From the NCBI RefSeq assembly GCF_021134715.1, contig NC_060026.1, forward strand, positions 2,418,001 to 2,482,000: DNA of 64,000 bases. The letters run 5' to 3'. This DNA comes from Daphnia pulex (Eukaryota; Arthropoda; Branchiopoda; Diplostraca; Daphniidae). Shown in pieces: positions 22,651 through 34,863 of the stretch. The position numbers were made by a program, and so were the translations under genes. The first letter of the stretch is position 1. Every line of letters begins with the position of its first letter. The notes beneath the pieces were generated by a model. It was given only the letters and a program-made list of their open reading frames with translations. It did no database searches and was not told where the DNA came from.

Positions 22651-23719
22651 AGTTTGGAAGGGATTTTTTATTCATCGACCTGATTCATATCGTCAATATG
22701 ATCTAGTCGGCGGTTGTGTGGTTTAATAAATGTGAGAAGATTAATTCCATCAGCATCCGTGATGAAGCATTTCTGGACATGCAACTCTATCACATTCAAC
22801 CGAAATGAATAATTTTGCTTAGCTAATGGGCTCTCATCAATCTCAATGTTTGTTTTGTTTTTTAATGTGGTTAGATAGCAGGGTGAGTTGAATCATTTAT
22901 TCTAATTTTCTTTTGCCAATTCAGATTTCTACCATATAAAACAAGGTCAATTAATTTTTATTCCGATTCAAGTGAAATGGTTTCAATCAAATTTTCAATC
23001 AGATAAAAATTCTAAACTAAAGACGGTGATCATTGTTATAGACGGAATATTTGAATCCTGATTAAATTATGATTGCAGTTAACAAGACCGAATGGTTAAA
23101 ATATCATAACTTGAAATGAAATTTGATACGCCCATTGCAACAATCGACCGTTTTTGGATAGTTCATAATTTCAGCATTGTGACTCACTCAGACAGAGAGA
23201 GAGAATAAGAATAAGAAGCCGGCCGGCCGGGACTCACGCCAGAATCGGTTTTCTATTATTGGTAGGAAATTGTTGAAAGACGTCGAGTGGCGAATCCCGC
23301 CGGGATACCGAGAACCCGACCTCCGACGGAACACATTTCTGCTCTCCGCTGTGTCTGACGATATTAAAATAACAATCGGTCAGCGTCAACGCAACAATCA
23401 CGAATATACGAAAACAAAAAAAATGGCGTTTGAACGGTTTGTACTTTGAGACGCACCTCCGAGAATGAAAAAAAACAACCGAAAAACGTCTTGATTAGAA
23501 ATGCAAATTGCGGCACACGCGTTATTCTCACGGCCAATGGGGGGAGAGAAAGAAAAAAAAAATCCCGAAAGCGCGTGAAATCGGATTTTTTTAAAAAATA
23601 ATCAACGAGGCAGATCCAATGAAATCAGGAGAACAATACGAGGCGGGCAAAATTTGTCTTTCATAAAACATGTGTGCTGTCCTCATCACACATATGTGCA
23701 ACCGATGCTGGAAAAGAAG
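22651..23719. other. Intergenic region before collagen-like gene 4
   Basis: AT-rich DNA with a short ggccggccggccgg run at about 23219-23231 and GA-rich stretches. I see no gene or recognisable repeat family. Confidence 0.35.
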
Positions 23720-23726
23720 TATAAAA
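23720..23726 (+). promoter_or_regulatory. TATA box of collagen-like gene 4
   Basis: TATAAAA followed by GGAGGTA, 55 bp before ATG 23781; the same TATAAAAGGAGGTA word precedes genes 5 and 6. Confidence 0.75.
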
Positions 23727-23780
23727 GGAGGTACGCCGCCGAGCAGAAGACATCACAAATCATCCAGCAATCGAAACAAA

Positions 23781-24806
23781 ATGTTCACTTCTTTGCTCTT
23801 CTGCAGCTGTTTCGTGGCTTTCCTGTCCATCGGCTCGGTCACCACCGGCAGCCAATTGTTGGATCCCGAACTGATCGTCGACAATGCCGACCTGTCCGTC
23901 GCCGAGAGTCAGTACCAAAGACATCCCAAAAACGGTTTAACTCTATTTCTATTTTTTGCCATTCAACAAAATTGCATTCAATTTGATAGTATACTAACTT
24001 TGTGTTATATTTCTTTTAGCACGCTATTTTGCTGGACCGGTCGCTCGTTATCCTCAGTATTATCCGGTGTATCCACCACAGGCTGATATCTACCGTCCCG
24101 ATCAAGTGCAGGGAGATGAGCCGGAAGCCGATTTCTTCCGGTCCGGATATGAGCCCCGTTTCTTTGGACTCAGACCATCTATTGCTGACCTGATCACTGC
24201 TTTGAGAGGTCCTCCTGGTAATCAACTTGGAAATTTACTAAGGATTTTTTATTCAGATTTAATTTAATTTCAACTTCTTCTTTTTTGCGTATTAGGTCCT
24301 CCTGGCCCACCCGCACCCGCACCCGCTCCGGCACCCGCCCCAGCACCTGCTCCAGCCCCATCTCCAGCCGGAACTGCTGGCCCTCCTGGCCCCGCTGGAC
24401 CTCCTGGCCCACCTGGTCCAGCTGGTGCTGCTGGTAAGTCCCTTAATATACATTCAATTATTTAATTCGATTTTGTTACAATTATTTTTTGACCATTTTC
24501 AGGTGCTCCTGGTCCTGCTGGTCCAGCTGGAGCTATTGGTTCAACCGGCCCTGTTGGTCCCGCTGGCGCAGATGGTGCCCCAGGTCCCGCAGGTAAGTCA
24601 CTTATTACATTATATTTTTATTTTATTTTATTTTTATTATTTTTGACAATTTTCAGGCCCTCCCGGCCCCACTGGCCCCGCCGGTCCAGCAGGTATTTAA
24701 ACATATTTAATTGAACATTTCATCAAGCTGGAGTTATTCATGTCGATTTTTCACAGGTCCCGCAGGTCCAGCAGGTCCAGCAGGCCCAGCTGGCGCTGGC
24801 CGTTAA
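23781..24806 (+). CDS. Short secreted collagen-like protein 4
   Basis: Six exons are predicted: 23781-23934, 24020-24217, 24296-24433, 24503-24592, 24657-24692 and 24757-24806, giving 221 residues. The signal peptide [19 protein letters not shown] places it in the same family as genes 1-3. Exon 2 begins ARYFAGP and ends with PRFFGLRPS...LRGPPG. The collagen part (about residues 118-221) starts with a PAPAPAPAPAP linker and then uses Gly-Pro-Ala triplets with little charge, unlike the Asp-rich tails of genes 2 and 3. All introns are phase 1; those in the collagen part split a glycine codon. It ends GPAGAGR. AATAAA is at 24972. Role unknown. Confidence 0.82.
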
Positions 24807-26527
24807 GAAGTTTTGCACTTCCGGCTCCGAAGAATTCACTAGAAATTAATAACTGCAATCCGTGTTTTGGTTAGTGGTATTTATGAGCGGAGTGGGTCCT
24901 ATAGTGGAATAATAGGTGTACTTAATTAGAACTTGATTCTGTATTCTCTTGATATTTGAAATTGCATCTTGAATAAACAATGTAGTTTAGCGGCAAATTA
25001 TTTGTCTATACTTTCTTTCAAGCATTTCAACCCTCATATTACAAAAATCACTGTTTATAGGAGAAACTTATCGAGCTAAACACAGGTTTAGCACAAATAT
25101 GATAAAAGTAATTAAAATTATGAGCAAATTTTGACTATGTATATATACATTTCAGTTCTAGGCTACTAAATGTTCTCACAAGCACAATACAGAACAAAAG
25201 GGTCATAATACGGGGTCATATTAAAATACCTATAGCTTTAAATAAAATTGATGATTGAAAAAAGATTGAAATGCGGAGATTGCGGACAATATATCTATTC
25301 ATCTCGTCTTAGTGCATTCCACTAAAGTATAATGAAGGCAGATAGGACCGCTGTATAGATCAGAACACCTCATACGAGGGCGATGAAAGCTTTGAAATTT
25401 AAACTTCACCTTGAAACGGAATGCTCGATCCTTATACTGCATAGAAATACGTATTTGATCAGTGATGATCGTTTTGGGGTCAACATCCGCTTTCGCCGTA
25501 AAGGTCAAAGCCGCACCAGCAACGTCTGGGTTTCCATCAAGACCTTCATGCAATTTCACATGTTGGGTTGGTGGCCGAATGTATAGGCCCCGGCTATGGC
25601 GAATGGTCAAGGATAAGGTAATTCCTCAATATTCTCCAGATCTTTCCAGCCAGTCACAGCAGCGGCCCATCTGAAACCCCCCTTGGATAGGCTGTGGATG
25701 GCGATCACGCTGAGTGTGATGTATGGAGCCGAGTCTGCTCAATCATTTAAAAAATCAGTCAAAATAAAAAAAAAGTTTGACTTTCCAATGTGGGCGTGAA
25801 AGTGGTTGGAACTGGGGACTTCTTTAGTTCCGTCTTTAAGCTAATTCGGCAAAATGTTCGTATCTGGATGTTCCAAATTTCCAACGGAGGTCAGATCATT
25901 GAAATGGAATGACAAGGATCTATTTAAGGATTTAATCCCACTGTTACGTATAACTCATGTGAAAAACGTATCCAACATACTATTCAGTTTTAAATTCCCT
26001 TTTTTTCTAAATCAGAGCATAGGCTTGTGCGTGGTGGAAATTTAATACAACAGTTAACTCTAAAGTCAAACTGATATAGGTTTTAGTTCCTCCCGTAAGT
26101 CAATCTTGTTCATTGAACTCCTGAAGGCTATCCATAAAGACCAGAATGCCAGCAGCAAACATTGGCCGGCTTCAGTTAAATCCGTAGTGGGGGTCTATAT
26201 ATATTCGTGAATCCCGAAGAGAGATGATCTACAACAGCAGGCTACATTTTGTGTATTCCGATAAATGATCCGTCACCGTCAGGGAACACCCACGAACAGT
26301 AATCCTTAATTCTGAAAAGGGTTGCCTTATGCTCGGCTTGACTGTTGAGACGGACCCTAGATCTTTGTTTGAAAATTAAGACAGACGTCGAATAATTGTT
26401 GGAATTTTCCGTGAATTTCATCGTAGAAACAAATAAAAATCGGACCCCCCGTCACAACCAAGTAACGGCCCAGAAAAGTCGCTACTAGACTATACCATCA
26501 TCGTCCACAAATGATGGACGGATGAAG
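24807..26527. other. Intergenic region between collagen-like genes 4 and 5
   Basis: After the 3' end of gene 4, from about 25380, blocks appear that recur upstream of gene 6: gatgaaagcttt at 25381 and 28264, and ccccccttggataggctgtggatggcgatcacgctgagtgtgatg split across about 25676-25721 and 28559-28603. They are part of the tandem duplication that made genes 5 and 6. No ORF is supported. Confidence 0.6.
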
Positions 26528-26534
26528 TATAAAA
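26528..26534 (+). promoter_or_regulatory. TATA box of collagen-like gene 5
   Basis: TATAAAAGGAGGTAGACCAT, shared letter for letter with gene 6. Transcription should begin near 26558, downstream of the first ATG (26552). Confidence 0.75.
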
Positions 26535-26584
26535 GGAGGTAGACCATCGAGATGGAACAATCAGAAACCGACCACCAAAGAAAA

Positions 26585-27520
26585 ATGTTGTCTTCGCTAG
26601 TGTTTTGCAGCTGTTTCGTGGCTCTCATGACCATCGGCTCGGCCAATGTCGATCCTTATTACCGCAATTCCGTCCAACAGGTAGACCAGACTCCGTACTC
26701 TACTCTGTTGGCGCTATTACTGGCCGGAAATTCAGAGCAAACACTCGCCGAAAGCCAATATCAACGAAGATATCATCACCGAGGTAAATTTAGCCTAGTA
26801 TATAATAATAATGATCAGTGAATCAAGAAGTAAAGTCATTCTTAATCTACACATCGCAGCTCGACCTTATTATAGTTCTATGGGATCGTCGTTTTACCCT
26901 TCCTACTATCCAGTATTCTCCCCGCCATCACAGGCTGATTATTACCTTCCCAATCAACAGCAAGGAGATGAATCATCAGCATTGTTTCGTTCAGGATCAG
27001 AGCCCCGATTCTTTGGATTGAAAAAGGCTACACTTTCTGGATTGATTTCTGCCCTGAGGGGGCCACCAGGTAATATAGCATCTCTTACACTTTTCTTATG
27101 ATAGCTATGTAAAATCGATTCATCATAATGATTTTTTACCACAGGCCCACCAGGTCCTCCAGCCCCAGCCCCAGGGCCCGCTCCGGCTCCAGGCCCAGCT
27201 CCAACCCCAGCTGGTATTCCGGGTCCTCCAGGTCCTCCTGGCCCACCAGGCGCTGCTGGCCCAATAGGTGCTATTGGATCTGTAGGACCAGCTGGAACGG
27301 CTGGAAAAGATGGACCGGCTGGACCAGCTGGAGCAGCCGGCGCAATTGGTCCTGTCGGACCTCCCGGCCCAGCAGGCCCAGCAGGTCCCGCAGGTCCCGC
27401 AGGTAAAATTTGACATTTTTAAAAATTGGAACCAAGTTTAGAAAAAATAATTTCTTCAAATTGAACTTTTTTTGAATTTTTCCAGGTCCAGCAGGTCCAG
27501 CTGGCCCTGCTGGTCGTTAA
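26585..27520 (+). CDS. Short secreted collagen-like protein 5
   Basis: Exons are 26585-26783, 26860-27069, 27145-27402 and 27486-27520, giving 233 residues. I chose ATG 26585, not the in-frame ATG at 26552, because 26552 lies only 18 bp after the TATA box and so is probably not transcribed, and because [19 protein letters not shown] then starts the protein like its paralogues. Exon 2 begins ARPYYSS and ends [20 protein letters not shown]. The collagen region has a [13 protein letters not shown] linker, then GPPGPPG and GPAG triplets with one GKDG. The tail ends GPAGR, similar to gene 4. AATAAA is at 27676. Gene 6 is its tandem duplicate. Confidence 0.82.
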
Positions 27521-29476
27521 AAAGGCTTGTTAGCTGGTAATAGCATATACACCACGAGGACGGGAAAGTTAATTGCAATATTGTCTTATTTCAAAAACAT
27601 TGTTGGTACTGGTATTTGTAAAAGGAATGGGATCTGGGGGATATAGAGGCACTTAACTAACATTAACCATTCTCAAATAAACTTGAAGTTGTATTAACTC
27701 TTTAATAATGGATTCAATAAATAAACCGCAATCAAATATGACTATTGTTTCTTATAACGGTATTGATCGAATTATTTTGTGACTTGTTATAGTCACTAGT
27801 TTCCCCGCAAAGCGAAATACCTTGTGAAGGAAATGTTGCCTTTAGATGCCCGAAAGAGTAGGCCTATCTCAAAGACATGCAACACTAGCTACTGAAACAT
27901 GTTCAACTATATAATATGTGGATTCTATTATCTTAATCGCCATTGTTATGTGAAAACGTGAGATCAAATATAAGCCCTTTGAATATACTGAACATCAAAT
28001 TCTGAATACGAAAGATTTCCGAAAGTTAAATCGTATTTTCCAGCCAATCGGGCGAGTTTTGGATTTGATTAAACAGTGTGTCAAAAGAAGTTAGATCTTT
28101 GTCGTTTCTTTAACATTTGGAAGCCCTGAAAAGGGACAAGACGGTCATGGTTTTTGGGTGAAATATGCTATTGTCAGGGTGAACCTATTTCAACACTTTG
28201 TAAATGTCAATTTCGTATCATTAGATCGGATCGCTTAATAGGCCTACATCCACGTATAAGCGGTGATGAAAGCTTTTAAATAAAATTCTCCTTGAAATGC
28301 AACTGATCCTTATACTGTTGAAACACGATACAGCAAAACTGATGAGATGTTCTTTTTAGGGTCATCATCCGCTTTCACTATCACGGTCAAAGTCGCATGA
28401 GCAACGTCTGGTTTTCCAAGACCTTCGTGTATTGCACTTATTGGGTTGTTATGGTCGAGCGTGTAGGATCCGTCCGGCTATATGGCGGAAGATCAAGGCT
28501 AAGGTAATTCCTCAATATTCTCCCGATCTTTTCAGCCGGTCACAGCGGCCCATCTGAAACCCCCCTTGGATAGGCTGTGGATGGCGATCACGCTGAGTGT
28601 GATGAATGCATAATAGTGCCGAGTCTGCTCAATCACTTAAAAATTCAGTCACAATATAAAAGAAAAGTTAGAATTTCAAATCTTGGGAGTGAAAGTGGTT
28701 GGGATCTTTAGTTCCGTGTTTCAGCTAATTCCGCAAGATGTTTGTAAATTAAGTCTTTTCAGTTTCTATTATTCAAAATTTCCAACGAAGGTTAGATCAT
28801 TCAGTAGATTAGCGAGAATTTCATGGAAGTGTCCACACTGATTGTCATATGAATATAACAGTAATAGCATCAAGTACACATTCTATCCCTATACAAAGCA
28901 ACCCTTAAACGCTTTTTAAATTCGCTTTTGAATTTGGATGTATGCAATAATAGAAAATTACAGACTTCTAGTATAAACATGATGCCGTTGTGCTGGATAC
29001 CGTGTTATAACTTACAAGTTCCTCCTCCACTCAACACCGACTCAACAGGAAATTCTCGTATGTAAAAGCGCAAAAGTCAGTCTAGTTCTTTGAACCCCTG
29101 AAGCCTATCCATCAAGACCAGAAGGTCAGCAGCGAACATTGGCCGGCTTCAGTTGTCCGCAGTGGGTCTATTCGTGAATATCATAGAGATTGCGTAGCTT
29201 ACGACAGCAGATTGCATTTTGTTCAATCCGATAAATGATCCGTCACTGTCAACGAACACCCACGATCCCTAATTCTTTCTGAAAAGGGTTACGTTATGCC
29301 CGGCTTCACTTTGAGACGCACCCTACATCTTTGTATGCAAATCGGGAAGGACGTAGAATAATTGTTGAATTTCATCGCAGGAACAAATAAAAATCGGACC
29401 CCCCGTCGCAACCAAGTAGCGGCCCAGAAAAGTCGCTACCAGACTGCCATCATCGTCTACAAATGGACGGATGAAG
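27521..29476. other. Intergenic region between collagen-like genes 5 and 6
   Basis: The first part is the gene 5 3' flank (AATAAA 27676 and 27716). From about 28260 it is the diverged duplicate of the region upstream of gene 5, including the words gatccgtcac(t/c)gtcaa(c/g) and aaatcggaccccccgtc near 29235-29405. No gene is seen. Confidence 0.55.
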
Positions 29477-29483
29477 TATAAAA
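29477..29483 (+). promoter_or_regulatory. TATA box of collagen-like gene 6
   Basis: Same promoter block as gene 5, 57 bp before ATG 29534. Confidence 0.75.
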
Positions 29484-29533
29484 GGAGGTAGACCATCGAG
29501 ATGGAACAATCAGCAACCGACCACCTAAGAAAA

Positions 29534-30619
29534 ATGTTGTCTTCTCTAGTGTTCTGCAGCTGTTTCGTGGCTCTCATGACCATCGGCTCGGCCAATGTCG
29601 ATCCTTACTACCGCAATTCCGTCCAACAGGTAGACCAGACTCCGTACTCTACTCTGTTGGCGCTATTACTGGCCGGGAATGCAGAGCAAACACTCGCCGA
29701 AAGCCAATATCAACGAAGATATCCTCAACAAGGTAAATTTAGCCTAGTAATACTACTGAACTTTAATGGTGGATGTATCTGTACAGTAATACAATTTCAT
29801 AACGTCTTTCTGAACATTTTTGCAGCTCGTCCTTACTATGGCCCAGTTGCTGGATCATCTTACTCTTCTTACTATCCAATGCATCCACCGCAGGCTGATT
29901 ATTACCGTCCTACTGAACAGCAAGGAGATGAATCAGGACTCGAAATATTTCGATCAGGATCGGAGCCCCGATTCTTTGGACTGAAAAAGGCTGCACTTTC
30001 TGGATTGATTTCTGCCCTCAGAGGGCCACCAGGTCAATAGATAGATTTTAAATTTCTGCCTGGCATATCAATTCAGCATCATTATTATTTTACCACAGGT
30101 CCTCCAGGTCCTCCAGCCCCAGGACCCGCACCAGCCCCAGGCCCCGCACCAGCCCCAGGCCCCGCTCCAACCCCAGCTGGTATTCCGGGTCCTCCAGGCC
30201 CTCCTGGCCCACCAGGTATTTTGAACATTTAAGTTTTTCCCAGTTTCTTCTTGGCCATCTAATCTTCCAGGTCCTCTCTTATAGGTCCACCAGGTCCAGC
30301 TGGAGCCATCGGAGCAGCTGGGGCAGCTGGTCCTGCTGGAGCTGACGGAGCAGCCGGTCCTTCGGGTCCGGCTGGCGCAGATGGTCCCCCAGGCCCCGCC
30401 GGCCCAGCAGGTATTTTGAACATTTAATTGAACATTTATTCAAGCTGGAGTTATTCATGTTCATTTTTTACAGGTCCCGCAGGTCCCGCAGGTCCAGCAG
30501 GTAAAATTTGACCTGTTTTAAATTGGAATCACAGGTTAGAAAATGGAATTTCTTTAAATTGAACTTTTTTTTGAATTTTTTCAGGTCCTGCTGGTCCAGC
30601 TGGTCCACCCGGCCCTTAA
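29534..30619 (+). CDS. Short secreted collagen-like protein 6
   Basis: Exons are 29534-29732, 29826-30032, 30099-30215, 30285-30410, 30474-30500 and 30585-30619, giving 236 residues. The first 66 residues nearly equal those of gene 5. Its collagen part is cut into more exons; internal collagen exons of 117, 126 and 27 nt are each multiples of nine, so each encodes whole Gly-X-Y triplets. For exon 4 a nearer acceptor at 30270 was rejected because it brings an in-frame stop. The tail ends [14 protein letters not shown] is at 30845, only about 60 bp from the left edge of the large palindrome. Confidence 0.82.
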
Positions 30620-30965
30620 AAACTAGACAGCTGCCCTTTAAAATGTGTTGGGAAGGCAGTATGGGGGCCGACAGGTTTATTACCGTCATTGCCCAAAAGT
30701 TTATTCCGAAAACGTAGTTGGTGCTGGTATTTGTTATAGGAATATGGGATCTTGGGATATAGATGTACTTAACTAACATTAACCGTCTTCAATCAAAATT
30801 AAGTTTGTATTAACTCGTCAATGATGGGTTCAATCAACAAACGGCAATAAAAAACCTCAACAAGTAAATTGTTTCTCGCAACTTTATTTATTTTTCGTAT
30901 TCTTGAAACACTACCTAACTGCCATTGACAAGTGTATTCAAACAGAAACTTGAAACCACAAGAAG

Positions 30966-31682
30966 ATGTTTGTCTACCTCAGTAAAAAAATTGCTATTCC
31001 AAACAGCATTTTGTTAAAATGTATTAACTGGGACAAAGAAAATGGATATTTAGCTTGTGGGGGTGACGATGGTCTCTTGAAAATTGTTCGGTTGGATTCC
31101 AATCAGAATCAAAATGTACCTCATTATCGATTACACCGATATCCTTGACGAAGAGACCGTGTTCTCAATGTTGGCCCTGGCTAGCGCTCTCAACAAGTGT
31201 TTCAACGTTTGTTCAAAAGCTTTCACTTGCCTGGAATCCATTCCTTCTGTAAGGAAAATTGTAGACATTCTGTGTTTTCAATTAATAATTATTTCTATCT
31301 TGAAAATGATATCTTATACAGTTAAGTCCAGCCGACCGCGAGAGTTACAGCCTCTTGGCATTGGATATTTTCACCAAATATCCACCCAAAGATGGTCGAT
31401 CTAGCCAGATTGAATGCCCCCACTGCGCAACTGATATTCAAGACTGGTACTCATCCAAAATATCTAGATTACTCGATTGTAAATTAATTCAAGCCGTTTC
31501 TTTGTGATTATAGGTCGAATAACTGCCCGGAATGCAACAATCGATTCTCAAGTTGCGTGGCTACAGGGAGACCTTTAATGGATACTTCGTTGATTTGGAC
31601 TTGCAGAGTTTGCAAGCATAGCGCTGCAGAGCACGACGTGCTTACAAGAAATTCTTGTCCACTTTGTCATTCCCCTATTTAA
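30966..31682 (+). pseudogene. WDR35: WDR35 remnant, left arm
   Basis: The first 156 bp (to about 31121) match exon 1 of the complete WDR35 in the right arm. After a 7-bp filler (31122-31128), the sequence jumps into the middle of exon 12 and continues through exons 13 and 14 to the normal stop at 31682. The equivalent of right-arm 56080-59742 (3663 bp) is missing, which removes nearly all WD40 and TPR-like repeats, and the frame is lost at the junction. The exon 1 part differs from the right arm at several bases (for example a KCIN versus KCIA codon), while the part after the junction is nearly identical. Confidence 0.92.
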
Positions 31683-32700
31683 AACGCTGGATTTTCCACC
31701 ATGAATGTATCAAAACTGTTAATTTAATCCGTCCACACATTCGTGTCATCCATATCAAAACAGATCTCAAAATGATTTTCATATCAATGATCGTGGTTGC
31801 ATAATAATGCAGATAGAAACACATTTACGCTCTGTGTAATGATTCGCCCTTTTTTAAGTCGGATTTGTATTTGAAACCGACAGTATTTATTTATTGTTTG
31901 TCTATGCTCGTTAGGTCGTGCATTTTTTTTTGTGATTAACGTTGAAATATAAGGGAATCTTGCTATCGTTCTTTACGTATTAGTACGTGCACTCGCTCTC
32001 CCCTGCATATTTTAAGTCACATTTTGACAAAAACTAGGATGGCACTTACTATTTATTGTTCAGTGTAGAAAATTCAGATAGACCTAAGAAATGCGTCATT
32101 TGAAAATCAATATTGTATGAAGTAATAAAGTTTAAGACAAAGGAAAATGGTCTGAAGCAAAATTGAGATCGTCAATTTGGCAACTCGGTGCAGTTGATGT
32201 AAACATTAACTTGTGAGATTCGATGTCGGATTAAAATCTAAATTTTGAGTGAAAGAGCAGTGAAAATATCTGGAATTTTTCCTTTAGTATGTCAATGTAT
32301 TGGCTGTGAAACACCAAGTTGGTGAAAAGAGGCTGCTAAATTCAAGTGATTGTTTCCTGTAGTAACTGAAGTCAGATTCGGAAGGACATTGAAATTGTAA
32401 GTTTGAATTGAATGTTTGTTTACTAAATTAGAGATAACCTGAACTGTAAGTATGTCATAGTAATATTGAATTAGTAGAAATTAATGTTAAACAAGAAAAC
32501 AACAGATGTTAGAATTGCTAAAACAATACTTGAAATAAATAAATTTTAGAGAATCGTTACGTTCAATCGACGTAGACTAACAATAAAAAACTTGCGTAAA
32601 CATTTACCAATATAACAATAAGAATAACGAGACTTAACTACATTGTTGAGGTGAGGGATCATTCAGATTAAGAATCGATTAATTTTCTATAGTAAGTAGT
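31683..32700. other. Left-arm region between WDR35 remnant and H3
   Basis: AT-rich DNA without a supported gene; it is mirrored at 54508-55525. Nothing further is recognised. Confidence 0.4.
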
Positions 32701-32716
32701 GGCCCTGAAAAGGGCC
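32701..32716 (-). terminator. Histone 3' stem-loop of H3, left arm
   Basis: On the minus strand GGCCCTTTTCAGGGCC, 27 bp after the H3 stop: six-base-pair stem with loop TTTC, followed by ACCA-type flank. This is the SLBP-bound element that replaces poly(A) in replication-dependent histone mRNAs. Confidence 0.9.
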
Positions 32717-32742
32717 GATTTGTTAAAAGGGGCTAGAGTCGT

Positions 32743-33766
<1,024 letters not shown>

Positions 33767-33807
33767 ATCTTTTCTAGCTATTCATACTCCGATCTTTCAA
33801 TCCAATC

Positions 33808-33823
33808 GGCCCTTTTCAGGGCC
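33808..33823 (+). terminator. Histone 3' stem-loop of H4, left arm
   Basis: GGCCCTTTTCAGGGCC, 41 bp after the H4 stop, followed by ACCA; six-pair stem and TTTC loop. Confidence 0.9.
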
Positions 33824-34443
33824 ACCATTCACTTAAAGAAAAAGATTTCTCAACCACTTAAACCATATTCTTGTCATCTTTATACAAGCTCGAAGAACAA
33901 AATCCTTGAATTTATCGTTATTCTATTTTATCTTGCTTATTTAGATTTGATATAGCAGACTTTGAAGCAATGTAAAGTGATCATGCGTCCTAAAAGATAT
34001 TTGTATTGTGATACGTAAACTGTGTTTAGCCAAATAACTCCAATCGAAAAATATCCAGATGGAATTGTTTTCTCCGGTTTTCTCAGATTTTACAGCATTT
34101 TTATTTTTGACTTTCGGTCATATTTAACAAAACAATGATTTATGGTAAGAGTTCCTTAGTATGTAAAAGAAGTTGCTGCGGAGATCAATTTTAATATCAC
34201 TGAATCAAATGAATAGGGTGATAACAACGCATTGAACCGGATATGCCAATCTTAAAATGCAACAGTAGAGAAAGAAATTAAGCACAACGTCGAACTACAC
34301 TGGAGATATATAGAGAAAAACTCAAGATAACAGTATTTCATAAAGTTCCGTCGCACTAATGAACAAATTAGGTTGAGTTTAGAACCCGATTAGACAAGAA
34401 ATGTTAAGAGCAGTTAATGTTTTTCATTTCTTGAAAATTTGGT
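33824..34443. other. Left-arm region between H4 and H2B
   Basis: AT-rich spacer between convergent histone genes; no ORF, H1 gene or repeat is recognised. It is mirrored at 52765-53384. Confidence 0.5.
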
Positions 34444-34459
34444 GGCCCTGAAAAGGGCC
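34444..34459 (-). terminator. Histone 3' stem-loop of H2B, left arm
   Basis: On the minus strand GGCCCTTTTCAGGGCC, 32 bp after the H2B stop; same loop as H3 and H4. Confidence 0.9.
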
Positions 34460-34491
34460 GTTTGGTTGGTAGAGAGATCAAGATGAACGAT

Positions 34492-34863
34492 CTACTTGGT
34501 GCTGGTGTACTTGGTCACTGCCTTGGTCCCTTCAGACACGGCGTGCTTAGCCAACTCACCGGGCAAAAGCAGACGGACGGCCGTCTGGATTTCCCGGCTA
34601 GTGATGGTCGAACGCTTGTTGTAATGGGCAAGACGGGACGACTCTCCAGCGATGCGCTCGAAAATGTCGTTGACGAAGCTGTTCATGATGGTCATGGCTT
34701 TGGAGGAGATGCCAGTGTCGGGGTGGACCTGCTTCAACACTTTGTAGATGTAAATGGCGTAGCTCTCCTTCCTCTTGCGCTTCTTCTTCTTGTCTCCTTT
34801 GGCAATGTTTTTCTGGGCCTTGCCGGCCTTCTTCGCTGCTTTTCCGCTAACCTTGGGGGGCAT
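34492..34863 (-). CDS. H2B: Histone H2B, left arm
   Basis: Intronless, 123 residues. The N-terminal tail is short and Lys-rich ([18 protein letters not shown]), then the histone fold [19 protein letters not shown] and the C-terminal helix ending AVTKYTSTK, which carries the ubiquitination-site lysine region. It is divergent from H2A, with a TATA-like TATAAA on the minus strand near 34920-34926. It dimerises with H2A. The mirror copy is at 52345-52716 with the same protein. Confidence 0.98.
   Translation of the reverse strand: MPPKVSGKAAKKAGKAQKNIAKGDKKKKRKRKESYAIYIYKVLKQVHPDTGISSKAMTIMNSFVNDIFERIAGESSRLAHYNKRSTITSREIQTAVRLLLPGELAKHAVSEGTKAVTKYTSTK

Larger units (their letters stand above)
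25380..30850 (+). repeat. Tandem duplication carrying collagen-like genes 5 and 6
   Basis: Two units of about 2.9 kb lie head to tail. TATA boxes (26528 and 29477) and start codons (26585 and 29534) are both exactly 2949 bp apart, and upstream blocks at 25380-25760 recur at 28260-28650. The 5' halves of the genes are almost identical, while the intronic and 3' parts have drifted. Confidence 0.8.

Noticed and set aside
22386-22652. 88-codon frame downstream of TBPH
   Set aside because: No conserved motif or splice context; the surrounding sequence looks like UTR or spacer.
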